A DNA stretch of 30,857 nt from NCBI GenBank assembly GCA_945877525.1, contig CAMDVP010000005.1:1-30857 (forward strand), given 5' to 3'. The first letter of the stretch is position 1; the number at the start of each line of letters is the position of its first letter. This document shows positions 1-7,452 of this stretch, in pieces. The notes beneath the pieces are model-generated. The model ran no database searches, was not told the origin of the DNA, and was given only the letters and a program-made list of their open reading frames with translations. A program made the position numbers and the translations under genes. Origin of the DNA: an uncultured Clostridia bacterium (GTDB lineage: Bacteria > Bacillota > Clostridia > Christensenellales > Aristaeellaceae).

Positions 1-329
1 CGCATCCTGAAGGCGGGCCGCCGCCAGCTGTCCCTGATTGAGGACATCATCCGCCCGGCCCGGCTGGCAGAGGGTGTGATGATCGACTCCGCCCCCGTGT
101 GCAGGTGAGCGACACCGGCGTGGGCATTGCGCCAGAGCATCAGGCACGGGTGTTTGAGCGCTTCTACCGGGTGGACAAGAGCCGCAGCAAGCAGACCGGC
201 GGCACAGGACTGGGACTGAGCATCGTCAAGCACGGCGCGCAGGTGCATCACGCGGAAATCACCCTGGAAAGCCACGTGGGGCAGGGCACCAGCATCACCC
301 TGATCTTCCCGGCGCAGAAAACGGAATAA
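1..329 (+). pseudogene. PhoR-like sensor histidine kinase, 3' remnant with internal deletion and frame break
   Basis: Two pieces of a membrane sensor kinase lie in different frames. Frame 1 from base 1 reads through a dimerisation-helix sequence (LSLIEDIIRPARLAEG) and stops at a TGA near 106. Frame 3 from 99 gives the end of the ATP-binding domain: the G1 box (SDTGVGI), the F box (FERFYRVDKS) and the G2 box (GGTGLGLSIVKH), ending at 329. In intact PhoR-type kinases roughly 70-80 residues, including the Asn-containing N box, separate these parts; here only about 9 codons do. The N box is therefore missing and the reading frame is broken, so kinase activity is not expected. The 5' part is outside the window. 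Its normal role would be phosphorylating a PhoB/OmpR-type regulator. A sequencing or assembly deletion is the alternative explanation. Confidence 0.8.
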
Positions 330-334
330 CCTGT

Positions 335-390
335 GGCAATACCGCGCCATCAGAATCAGCCATGGCATCTGTGCGGTATTGCCTTATATT
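335..390 (+). terminator. Rho-independent terminator after the kinase remnant
   Basis: A perfect 11-bp inverted repeat (GGCAATACCGC at 335-345, GCGGTATTGCC at 373-383) starts 6 bases after the kinase stop codon and is followed by a T-rich stretch. The 27-base loop holds a further short GCCAT/ATGGC pairing. Confidence 0.8.
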
Positions 391-428
391 TTCTGTTCAA
401 TTATGTTACAAAAATGTAATATAACCTG

Positions 429-457
429 TTGACACCGCGGTTTTCCTGCTTTACAAT
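429..457 (+). promoter_or_regulatory. Sigma-A promoter of the cell-wall protein gene
   Basis: TTGACA at 429-434 and TACAAT at 452-457 are separated by 17 bp, one base from the vegetative consensus. Transcription would start near 464, giving a leader of about 70 bases before the ATG at 533. Confidence 0.85.
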
Positions 458-532
458 AAAAGCTGGCAGCATCTTGCTGTGCTGCCATGGAGTAACTTTC
501 CATGGCCCATCATATGTCGGAGGTCTGAACGG

Positions 533-3217
533 ATGCGTCAGAAGAGCAACAATCGCCTGATCCGCAGGTGTCTTGTGACGGCGCTGTTAGCGCTGCTGAT
601 TACCCTGTTGTCCGCCGCCGCGCTGGCGGAAACCTTTCCTTATACAACCGTAACCAACGATCAGGTGAACATGCGGCGCAACGCGTCCTCCACCTCTGTG
701 GTGCTTGAGCGTATCAGCGAGGGCACCGCTGTGACCGTGCTGGGTGAAAAGGGAAATTACTACAAAATATCCTATAAGAACCGAACCGGCTATGTTATCA
801 AGGAGTATGTGGCCGCACCGGCCGGCGCGGCTACCCCGGCCCCTGCCCAGGAGCTTACGGCCCCGGGCTATCCCTATGAAACCACGACCCGCGACAGCGT
901 GAACCTGCGGGAGAAGCAGTCCACCAGGAGCACCAAGCTGGCCTCCATTCCCAAGGGCGCGGTGATCACGGTGGAGCAGGTGTCCGGCTCCTTTGCCAAG
1001 GTGAATTACAACGGCCTGTCCGGCTACTGTGTGAAGGATTACCTGAATCTCAAGACCATCGTCGAGCCCACCGCCACCCCCGTGCCCGAGGCCACCGTGC
1101 CCCCGGAGGCCAACGCCTCCGGTTATCAGGTGCTGCAGCGGGGCTCTGCGGGCAGCGCCGTCACTGCGCTGCAGGAGGCGCTCATCGAGTTGGGCTTCCT
1201 TTCTGGCAGCGCGGACGGGCAGTTTGGCGCGGGCACCGAAGGGGCGGTGATCGCCTTCCAGGAGAAGAATGACTATCCTGCCACCGGCATTGTCGATGTG
1301 AATCTGCAGGCCTTCCTGTACAGCGGGAAGCCGAAGAACGCCAAGGGAATCAAGACGGATGTGAAAACCCTGGCGCCCGTGGAGGGCGTGACCATCCGCC
1401 TGAACGACCGGGGCGAGCAGGTGCGTACCGTGCAGACCCGGCTCAAGGAGCTGGGCTATTATGCGGGGGAAATCACCGGCATATACAATACCGCCACCCG
1501 GGACGCGGTGAGGGCTTTCCAGAAGAAAAACGGCCTGACCGTGGACGGCGTGTGCGGCACCAATACACAGGCATGCCTGCTGGGGGCCTACGCCCTGTCC
1601 GCCACGGCCACCGCTACCCCCGAGCCCACTGCGGAGCCCACCCCTGCGCCCACATTCCAGGCGCCGCAGAGCACGGTGAAGCAGGGCAGCAGGGGCGCGG
1701 ACGCAACCCTGGTTCAGCAGCGGCTGATTGACCTGGGCTATCTGTCCGGCAAGGCGGACGGGCTGTTCGGCACAAGCAGTGTGGCTGCTCTGCGGGAGTT
1801 CCAGCGGCAGAACGGCCTGGATGATGACGGCGCGGCCGGCGCGGCCACCTGTCAGGTGCTGTTCAGCTATGACGCGCTGGCCAAGGGGCAATTGCCCACC
1901 GCCGCGCCTACGCCTGCGCCCACCATTCCCGTCAGCACGCCCGAACCGAGCGCAACCTATCCGCCCATCACCCAGGACAATGTGGTGCTTATCAAGCAGG
2001 GCGTAAGCGGCGAGGCGGTAACCCGCCTGCAGCAGCGCCTGACGGCCCTGGGCTATTACGACGCGAATGCCGACGGCGTGTGCAAGGCGGACGACGTGGC
2101 GGCTATCAAGGCTTTCCAGAAGCAGAACGGCCTGAAGGCCGACGGCATGGCGGGCTATGACACGCAGTCCCGGATGTACAGCGTGACGGCCATTACAGCC
2201 TCTGGCGCGATTGCCGGGGGCACGGTGGATGCCTTCAACACGCTGAAGAAAGGCATGACCGGCGCAGAGGTTGCCGCCATGCAGCAGCGGCTGATTGACC
2301 TGGGCTACCTTGCCGGAGAAGCCGACGGCAATTTCGGCCGCGATACCTTTGAGGCGGTGTACGCCTTCCAGAAGCAGAGCGGCCTCAAGCGCGACGGCAT
2401 CGCCGGAGCTGCCACCCTGTCCCTGCTCTATTCCTCCACGGCGCAGGCCACTACGCCTACGCCCAAGCCCACCGCTACTCCTGCTCCTACCGCTACCCCG
2501 ACGGTTACCCTGAAGAAGGGCGACGTCAGCAACGCCGTGCGGGACATGCAGGCCAGGCTGATTGAAATGGGCTATCTTTCCGGCAAGGCGGACGGCCAGT
2601 TCGGCGTGCAGACCTACCGGGCGCTTCTGGCCTTCCAGAAGGCCAACGGGCTGGACGCAGACGGCATTGCGGGAAGCAAGACGCTGACACTGCTCAGCAG
2701 CGGCAACGCGATTGGCGCCGAGGGTACCGCCAAGCCTACCGTCACACCTGCCCCGGGCGCGGGCACCGGCAACACGGTGAAAATCTCTGCCGAAAATGTG
2801 ATCTACGCCAACTGGTATACCAACGTCCGCGCCATGGCCAAGAAATATCCCTATGCCACGGTGTATGACTTCACCACGGGACTGAGCTGGCAGGTGCATA
2901 TGTTCTCCCTGGGCGCCCATGCCGACAGCGAACCCCTGACCGCCGCGGATACCGCCGCCATGGAGAAGGCCTTCGGGGGCAACACCTGGACGCCCAAGGC
3001 CGTGTGGGTGATCTTCGGCGACGGCAGCATCTACATGGCTTCCACCCATTCCTATCCCCATGAGGTGCAGCATATCACGGACAACAACTTCCCCGGCCAC
3101 CTGTGCATCCACTTCCCCAGAACAGCCGCGCAGGTTGCCGCCATCGGGCCCTATGCCACCAAGCATCAGAGCACCATTGACGAGGGCTGGGCGACCACCC
3201 AGAGCATGATCCGCTAA
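533..3217 (+). CDS. Secreted multi-repeat peptidoglycan-binding protein with SH3 domains and a divergent L,D-transpeptidase-like C-terminus
   Basis: This is an 894-residue exported cell-wall protein. The ATG at 533 is chosen because GGAGG at 519-523 sits 9 bases upstream; an upstream in-frame GTG at 479 has no such site. A signal peptide covers residues 1-32 (cleavage after ALA). Two bacterial SH3 domains follow (about 37-80 and 113-160; motifs VNMRRNAS and VNLREKQS), then six PG_binding_1 repeats starting near residues 199, 287, 382, 487, 571 and 660, each with LQxRLxxLGY and AFQKxNGLxxDG, joined by Thr/Ala/Pro linkers. The last 140 residues form a separate domain with H839, H843, H856 and C858; H839...GHLCIHF has the spacing of the HGT...SHGCxR motif of YkuD L,D-transpeptidases, but the Arg is a His. 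Binding to peptidoglycan is well supported; catalysis is inference. Confidence 0.88.
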   Translation: MRQKSNNRLIRRCLVTALLALLITLLSAAALAETFPYTTVTNDQVNMRRNASSTSVVLERISEGTAVTVLGEKGNYYKISYKNRTGYVIKEYVAAPAGAATPAPAQELTAPGYPYETTTRDSVNLREKQSTRSTKLASIPKGAVITVEQVSGSFAKVNYNGLSGYCVKDYLNLKTIVEPTATPVPEATVPPEANASGYQVLQRGSAGSAVTALQEALIELGFLSGSADGQFGAGTEGAVIAFQEKNDYPATGIVDVNLQAFLYSGKPKNAKGIKTDVKTLAPVEGVTIRLNDRGEQVRTVQTRLKELGYYAGEITGIYNTATRDAVRAFQKKNGLTVDGVCGTNTQACLLGAYALSATATATPEPTAEPTPAPTFQAPQSTVKQGSRGADATLVQQRLIDLGYLSGKADGLFGTSSVAALREFQRQNGLDDDGAAGAATCQVLFSYDALAKGQLPTAAPTPAPTIPVSTPEPSATYPPITQDNVVLIKQGVSGEAVTRLQQRLTALGYYDANADGVCKADDVAAIKAFQKQNGLKADGMAGYDTQSRMYSVTAITASGAIAGGTVDAFNTLKKGMTGAEVAAMQQRLIDLGYLAGEADGNFGRDTFEAVYAFQKQSGLKRDGIAGAATLSLLYSSTAQATTPTPKPTATPAPTATPTVTLKKGDVSNAVRDMQARLIEMGYLSGKADGQFGVQTYRALLAFQKANGLDADGIAGSKTLTLLSSGNAIGAEGTAKPTVTPAPGAGTGNTVKISAENVIYANWYTNVRAMAKKYPYATVYDFTTGLSWQVHMFSLGAHADSEPLTAADTAAMEKAFGGNTWTPKAVWVIFGDGSIYMASTHSYPHEVQHITDNNFPGHLCIHFPRTAAQVAAIGPYATKHQSTIDEGWATTQSMIR

Positions 3218-3239
3218 CGGGTTGAAAGGAGCCATCCTT

Positions 3240-4262
3240 ATGTCCGAACGCATTGTGGTCATTGGCGCGGGCGCCATCGGGGGCATCACCGCCGCGCTGA
3301 TGCGAAAGGCCGGGGAGGACGTGACCCTGGTCTGCAAGCACATGGATATCGCCGACTTGGCCAACGGCCGGGGGCTGCATGTGACGGGCTTTGTGGGCGA
3401 TGCGACCGTGCCCGTGCACAGCGTGGCGGATATTGCCGAGCTGCACGGGAAATTCGACCTGTGCCTGATCGCCACCAAAGCCTATGACATGCCCGGCTGC
3501 GCCCGGGATATGCTGCCCCTGCTGCGTCCCGACTCGCTGGTGGTGAGCATGCAGAACGGCATCTGCACCGATGCACTGGCCTCCGTGGTGGGCAGGGAGC
3601 GCACCGTGGGCTGCGTGATTGGCTGGGGCGCGACCATGCACAGCCACGGCGAACTGGAAATGACCAGCGGAGGCGAGTTCATCATCGGCATGCTGGAGGG
3701 CTGCGCCTCGCCCCGGCTGGAAGCGCTGCAAAAGGCCCTCTCGGCTGTCGTGCCCACCACGATATCCGAGAATATCTATGCCGAGCTTTATTCCAAGCTG
3801 ATTGTCAACAGCTGCATTACCTCCCTGGGGGCGGTGTGCGGGCTGACCCTGGGCGAGATGATGAAGCGCAGGCAGGCCCGGAAAATTTTCCTGGCGGTGA
3901 TCGGGGAGGCGGTTGATGTTGCCCGGGCCATGAGGCTGGCGGTGCCGCCCTATGGGGGCAAGCTGGATTATTTCAAGCTGATGCGGGGCGATACGCCGCT
4001 GGACAATCTGCGCCGCCACCTGATGATTCGTGTGGTGGGCATGAAGTACAGCAAGCTGAAAAGCTCCAGCCTGCAATCCCTGGAGCGGGGCAGGCCCACG
4101 GAGATTGACTGCTTCAACGGCTACATTGTCCAAAAGGGCGAGGAGCTGGGGGTTGACTGTCCCGTTTGCCGCCGCCTGACCCGGATGGTGAAGGACATTG
4201 AGCACGGAGCCAGGAAAATTTCAGAGGACAACTTGAACGATAATGCCTTCAAGGCCCTGTAA
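3240..4262 (+). CDS. 2-dehydropantoate 2-reductase (ApbA/PanE family)
   Basis: A 340-residue cytoplasmic NADP-dependent reductase; the family's named reaction reduces ketopantoate to pantoate for coenzyme A synthesis. The ATG at 3240 follows GAAAGGA (3224-3230) and gives an N-terminus that runs straight into the Rossmann dinucleotide motif GAGAIGG. K80 lies in ATKAYD, and K186 with N190 (YSKLIVN) match the spacing of the catalytic Lys and the substrate-binding Asn of E. coli KPR (K176, N180). The C-terminal helical ApbA_C domain has RGRPTEIDCFNGYI, which is typical. It starts 22 bases after the preceding stop with no terminator between, so it probably shares that promoter, and it ends in a strong terminator. 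Paralogues of this family act on other 2-oxo acids, so pantothenate synthesis is likely but not proven; no other pan gene is present. Confidence 0.85.
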   Translation: MSERIVVIGAGAIGGITAALMRKAGEDVTLVCKHMDIADLANGRGLHVTGFVGDATVPVHSVADIAELHGKFDLCLIATKAYDMPGCARDMLPLLRPDSLVVSMQNGICTDALASVVGRERTVGCVIGWGATMHSHGELEMTSGGEFIIGMLEGCASPRLEALQKALSAVVPTTISENIYAELYSKLIVNSCITSLGAVCGLTLGEMMKRRQARKIFLAVIGEAVDVARAMRLAVPPYGGKLDYFKLMRGDTPLDNLRRHLMIRVVGMKYSKLKSSSLQSLERGRPTEIDCFNGYIVQKGEELGVDCPVCRRLTRMVKDIEHGARKISEDNLNDNAFKAL

Positions 4263-4265
4263 ATG

Positions 4266-4300
4266 AAAGAGGAAGCCGCGCCATCGCGGCTTCCTCTTTT
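4266..4300 (+). terminator. Rho-independent terminator after the ApbA/PanE gene
   Basis: A perfect 15-bp stem (4266-4280 pairing with 4285-4299) with a CCAT loop ends in TTTT (4297-4300). It begins 4 bases after the stop codon. Confidence 0.92.
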
Positions 4301-4302
4301 GC

Positions 4303-4331
4303 TTGTGCCACGGGCAAGAATATGGTACAAT
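4303..4331 (+). promoter_or_regulatory. Promoter of the ade-GH74-GH31 operon
   Basis: An extended -10 (TGGTACAAT, with TACAAT at 4326-4331) lies 17 bp from a weaker -35, TTGTGC (4303-4308). The start point would be near 4338, only about 17 bases before the ade ATG, so there is no room for a purine riboswitch or other leader control. Confidence 0.7.
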
Positions 4332-4354
4332 CTTTCCCAAAAGGAGGAGCTGCC

Positions 4355-6082
4355 ATGGATGAAAGCAAAACCCGGGCGGAACGCATCGCCCTGAAGGTAC
4401 GCAAAAAGCAGCGCATGGTTCGTGTGGCCATGGGCGAGGAAAAGGCCGACCTGGTGCTGAAAAACGCCGATTATGTGAACGTGTTCTCTGACGAGATCTG
4501 CCATGGGGACATTGCCGTGGCGGAGGGCCTGGTGGTGGGCATGGGCGAATACAGCGGCCTGACCGAGGTGGACATGACCGGGAAGATTGTCGCGCCGGGC
4601 TTTATCGACGCGCATATTCACCTGGAAAGCTCCCTGGTGTCGCCCGCCTCCTTTGCCCGGGCAGTGATTCCCCACGGCACCACCACCGTCATTACCGACC
4701 CCCACGAAATCGCCAACGTCTGCGGCGTGGGCGGCATCGACTATATGATGGCCGCCTCCGATGGGCTGCCGGTGGATGTGCACTTTATGCTGCCCTCCTG
4801 CGTGCCTGCCATGCCCTTTGACGAAAACGGCGAGCGCCTCACCTGGCGGGATATCAACGCCTACTTCGACCATCCCCGGGTGCTTGGCCTGGCGGAGATG
4901 ATGAACTACCCCGGGGTAATCCATGGCGAGCGATCCACCATCGAAAAAATCGTGGTATCTCAGGCCCATCACAAGAAGATCGACGGCCACGCGCCGGGGC
5001 TGTCCGGCCGGGCGCTGAACGCCTATATGTCCGCCGGGGTGTACTCCGATCATGAGTGCGACACCTTCGACAATGCCCTGGAAAAGCTGCGAAAGGGCCA
5101 GTTCATCATGATCCGCGACGGCACCGCCGCCCAGAACCTGGAGGCGCTCATTGGACTGATTACCCCGCGCTACGCCCACCGCTGCATGTTCTGCACCGAT
5201 GACAAGCACCCCGCCGACCTGCTGGAAAAAGGGCACATCGACTATATTGTCCGCAAGGCTATCCGCCTGGGGGCCGACCCTATTCAGGCCATCAAGGTGG
5301 CCAGCCATCATGCCGCGCGCTACTTCCTGCTGAACAACAAGGGAGCCATTTCCCCCGGATATCTGGCAGATTTCGCGGTGCTGGACGGCCTTGAGTCGGC
5401 CAACGTAACCATGGTGTTCAAGCGCGGGCGCATGGTGTGGAACGGCGGAGAGGTGACGCTGAACGAGCCGCGCATTGACCCGGATATTCTTTCGGCGGTT
5501 ACGGACACCTTCCATCTGCCGGAGCTTACGGAGGAGCGCCTGTGCGCCGCGAAGGCGCTGCCCCTCATCGGCATGAAGAACGGGCAGATCGTGACGGAAA
5601 ACCTGGGCATGGCCGAGGGCGTCTGCCCGGAGCGGGATATTCTCAAAATGGTTGTGTGCGAGCGGCACCATGATACCGGGCATGTGGCCATATGCTATGT
5701 GAAGGGTTATGGCCTCAAGCGGGGAGCCATTGCCGCCAGCATTGCCCACGACAGTCACAACATCATTGCCTGCGGCGCCTCAGACAGGGACATTGCCCTG
5801 GCGGTGAACCGCATCCGAACCCTCCGCGGCGGACTGACCGTGGCTGAGGACGGACGCATTCTGGCCGAGCTGCCCCTGCCCGTGGCGGGGCTTATCACCG
5901 ACGCGCCCCTGGAGCAGGTCAACGCCCAGCTGGAAAACTGCAAGCGCCATGCCTTTTCTTTGGGGGCAAACCCGGGTATCGATCCCTTCATGACTCTGAG
6001 CTTCATGAGCCTGCCGGTCATTCCCTCCCTGCGGCTGACCACCCGGGGCGTGTTCGATGTGGACCATCAGACCTTTCTGTAA
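4355..6082 (+). CDS. ade: Adenine deaminase
   Basis: A 575-residue cytoplasmic enzyme that hydrolyses adenine to hypoxanthine and ammonia in purine salvage. The start is the ATG at 4355, with AAGGAGG at 4341-4347; an ATG at 4322 overlaps the -10 box and is rejected. Length and motifs fit bacterial adenine deaminase of the amidohydrolase superfamily: the metal-binding PGFIDAHIHLESS strand, HGTTTVITDPHEIANVCG, then HAPGLSGRALNAY with SDHE, and FCTDDKHPADLL carrying the late catalytic Asp. The C-terminal domain ends in the characteristic DPFMTLSFMSLPVIP region. It is the first gene behind its own promoter; the following gene starts 21 bases after its stop, so it appears to be co-transcribed with glycoside hydrolases, which is an unexpected pairing for a purine enzyme. 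Confidence 0.96.
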   Translation: MDESKTRAERIALKVRKKQRMVRVAMGEEKADLVLKNADYVNVFSDEICHGDIAVAEGLVVGMGEYSGLTEVDMTGKIVAPGFIDAHIHLESSLVSPASFARAVIPHGTTTVITDPHEIANVCGVGGIDYMMAASDGLPVDVHFMLPSCVPAMPFDENGERLTWRDINAYFDHPRVLGLAEMMNYPGVIHGERSTIEKIVVSQAHHKKIDGHAPGLSGRALNAYMSAGVYSDHECDTFDNALEKLRKGQFIMIRDGTAAQNLEALIGLITPRYAHRCMFCTDDKHPADLLEKGHIDYIVRKAIRLGADPIQAIKVASHHAARYFLLNNKGAISPGYLADFAVLDGLESANVTMVFKRGRMVWNGGEVTLNEPRIDPDILSAVTDTFHLPELTEERLCAAKALPLIGMKNGQIVTENLGMAEGVCPERDILKMVVCERHHDTGHVAICYVKGYGLKRGAIAASIAHDSHNIIACGASDRDIALAVNRIRTLRGGLTVAEDGRILAELPLPVAGLITDAPLEQVNAQLENCKRHAFSLGANPGIDPFMTLSFMSLPVIPSLRLTTRGVFDVDHQTFL

Positions 6083-6103
6083 ACCATCAAGGAGGCTGCT
6101 CCC

Positions 6104-7432
6104 ATGAAAAAGCGACTGCTTGCCGTCCTGCTGGCCATGCTGCTTGCGCTTGGCTGCCTGCCCGCCCATGCGGAATCCATTCCGGCAGGGCTGTTCCGCC
6201 TGATTTGCCGGGACGCGCAGGGACAGGACACGCTTCTTGGCACCGCGGTGCTCATAGAGGGAAGCACGCTGCTCACTGCTGCGTCTGCCGCCCGGTGCGA
6301 CGGACAGCTGCTGGCCGTCGGGCCGGAGGGTGAGTACGCTGTGCTGGCCGCTGTGATTCCGCCGGAGCAGCCGGGTGTGGCGCTGCTGGGCCTGGCGGAG
6401 CAGCCGTCCGAGTCGCCCGTGGCGCTGGCCGGGGATACGGCTTCCGTTTTCTGGGCCGCCGCGACGGAAAACGGCACCATGTCCTGCGCTTTGGTGGAGC
6501 AGGCGTCCATCATCACCCTGGGAGGGCAGGGATGCCTGCTGTATACCGCGCAGGAAGGGCTTTTGCCCGGCAGTGTGCTGGTGAATGAAAAGGGTGAGCT
6601 GCTCTGCCTGACGGTGGCTTCCTACGCCGAGGGTGTGGGCCGGTATGTGGCGATATCCGCCTCGGACCTGCTCAACGCTTTGCCCGGCGCAAAAGATCTT
6701 CCCACAGCACAAATGGCAAGCGGACAGGTCACGGGCTTCACGGTGGAAGCCGACAGGGGCATCGTCACGGTGGACTGGTCGGCCTGCGGCGTCACCCTGG
6801 AGGAGGGTGAGCAGCTGATGGTCGTCCTGTATGACACAGGCAATACCTTTCTGGATGGCATAACCCCTTCCGCAGGGGAAACCTCAATTTCCCAGGCTGC
6901 TGTGCCTGGGCGAACCTATGACGTGGCCATTCTGCGCTCCCGGGAAGAGCCGGACTTCTCCTCCTCCTGGTACAATAGCGCCGTGCAGATTTCCATGCCT
7001 GAGGCAGAACCCTTCGACCGATACCAGTTCCGCAACGAGGAACTGTATCTGGGCTGCGCGCCCCTGGAACAGGCGGAGGAAGCGCTGTATCAGAAGGTGG
7101 AGCCCATCGACCAGATCAACGCGCAAAGCCTGACTGATTTGGAGCAGGCCGTGTTCCTTCAGGCAACCTCCACCTACCAGGTGGAGAAGGAGGCTGCGGC
7201 AACGGCAGTCATCGCGCTTTTTACCCCGGAGGACTACTGCCTGTTCACCGTAGGCGGGTTCCTGTTTCTTCCAGAACTGTGCGCAGAGGATGTTTGGAAC
7301 ATGGAAATCACGGATCTGATAGACCATTATCTGGAATTCTCGCCTACAGGCAGCATGAGCCCCGGACAATACAGCCTGCGCTTCTACCTGGACGGCGCGC
7401 TGGCGGGAGAGCTGAGCTGGACACTGGAATAA
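6104..7432 (+). CDS. Secreted trypsin-fold pseudoprotease-like protein
   Basis: A 442-residue exported protein with a signal peptide (about residues 1-23, AHA end) and AAGGAGG at 6089-6095. Residues 27-190 read like the double-barrel fold of HtrA/trypsin proteases (GTAVLIEGSTLLTAA, GVALLGL, VLVNEKGELLCL), but the catalytic positions look lost: LTAAS61 replaces LTAAH, G91 stands where the Asp precedes ALLxL, and LLPGSVLVN replaces GNSGGPLVN, putting P155 at the Ser position. Residues about 205-310 and 390-442 look like beta-sandwich modules. Such a protein might bind peptides or glycans at the surface rather than cut. A Cys at 18 (ALGC) is a poor lipobox. It lies between ade and the GH74 gene with short gaps on both sides. 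The fold assignment is by eye from short motifs. Confidence 0.6.
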   Translation: MKKRLLAVLLAMLLALGCLPAHAESIPAGLFRLICRDAQGQDTLLGTAVLIEGSTLLTAASAARCDGQLLAVGPEGEYAVLAAVIPPEQPGVALLGLAEQPSESPVALAGDTASVFWAAATENGTMSCALVEQASIITLGGQGCLLYTAQEGLLPGSVLVNEKGELLCLTVASYAEGVGRYVAISASDLLNALPGAKDLPTAQMASGQVTGFTVEADRGIVTVDWSACGVTLEEGEQLMVVLYDTGNTFLDGITPSAGETSISQAAVPGRTYDVAILRSREEPDFSSSWYNSAVQISMPEAEPFDRYQFRNEELYLGCAPLEQAEEALYQKVEPIDQINAQSLTDLEQAVFLQATSTYQVEKEAAATAVIALFTPEDYCLFTVGGFLFLPELCAEDVWNMEITDLIDHYLEFSPTGSMSPGQYSLRFYLDGALAGELSWTLE

Positions 7433-7452
7433 AAGCGCAAGGAGATTTCCCT

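Noticed and set aside
1090..2760. CRISPR-like or DNA tandem repeats in the cell-wall protein gene
   Set aside because: The repeats are degenerate protein repeats of about 65 residues with variable linkers; no conserved direct repeat with unique spacers exists.
587..3478. Very long minus-strand open frame opposite the peptidoglycan-binding gene
   Set aside because: It mirrors the repeats of the plus-strand gene, has no ribosome binding site or domain, and is Gly/Arg/His-rich as expected from antisense of GC-rich codons.
4263..4354. Possible purine riboswitch before ade
   Set aside because: The promoter lies too close to the start codon; the leader is only about 17 bases.
4121..5758. Minus-strand open frame opposite adenine deaminase
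   Set aside because: Low-complexity antisense frame with no motif; the plus strand encodes a clear enzyme. The same applies to the long minus-strand frames at 7384-9390, 9675-11942 and 28770-30203.
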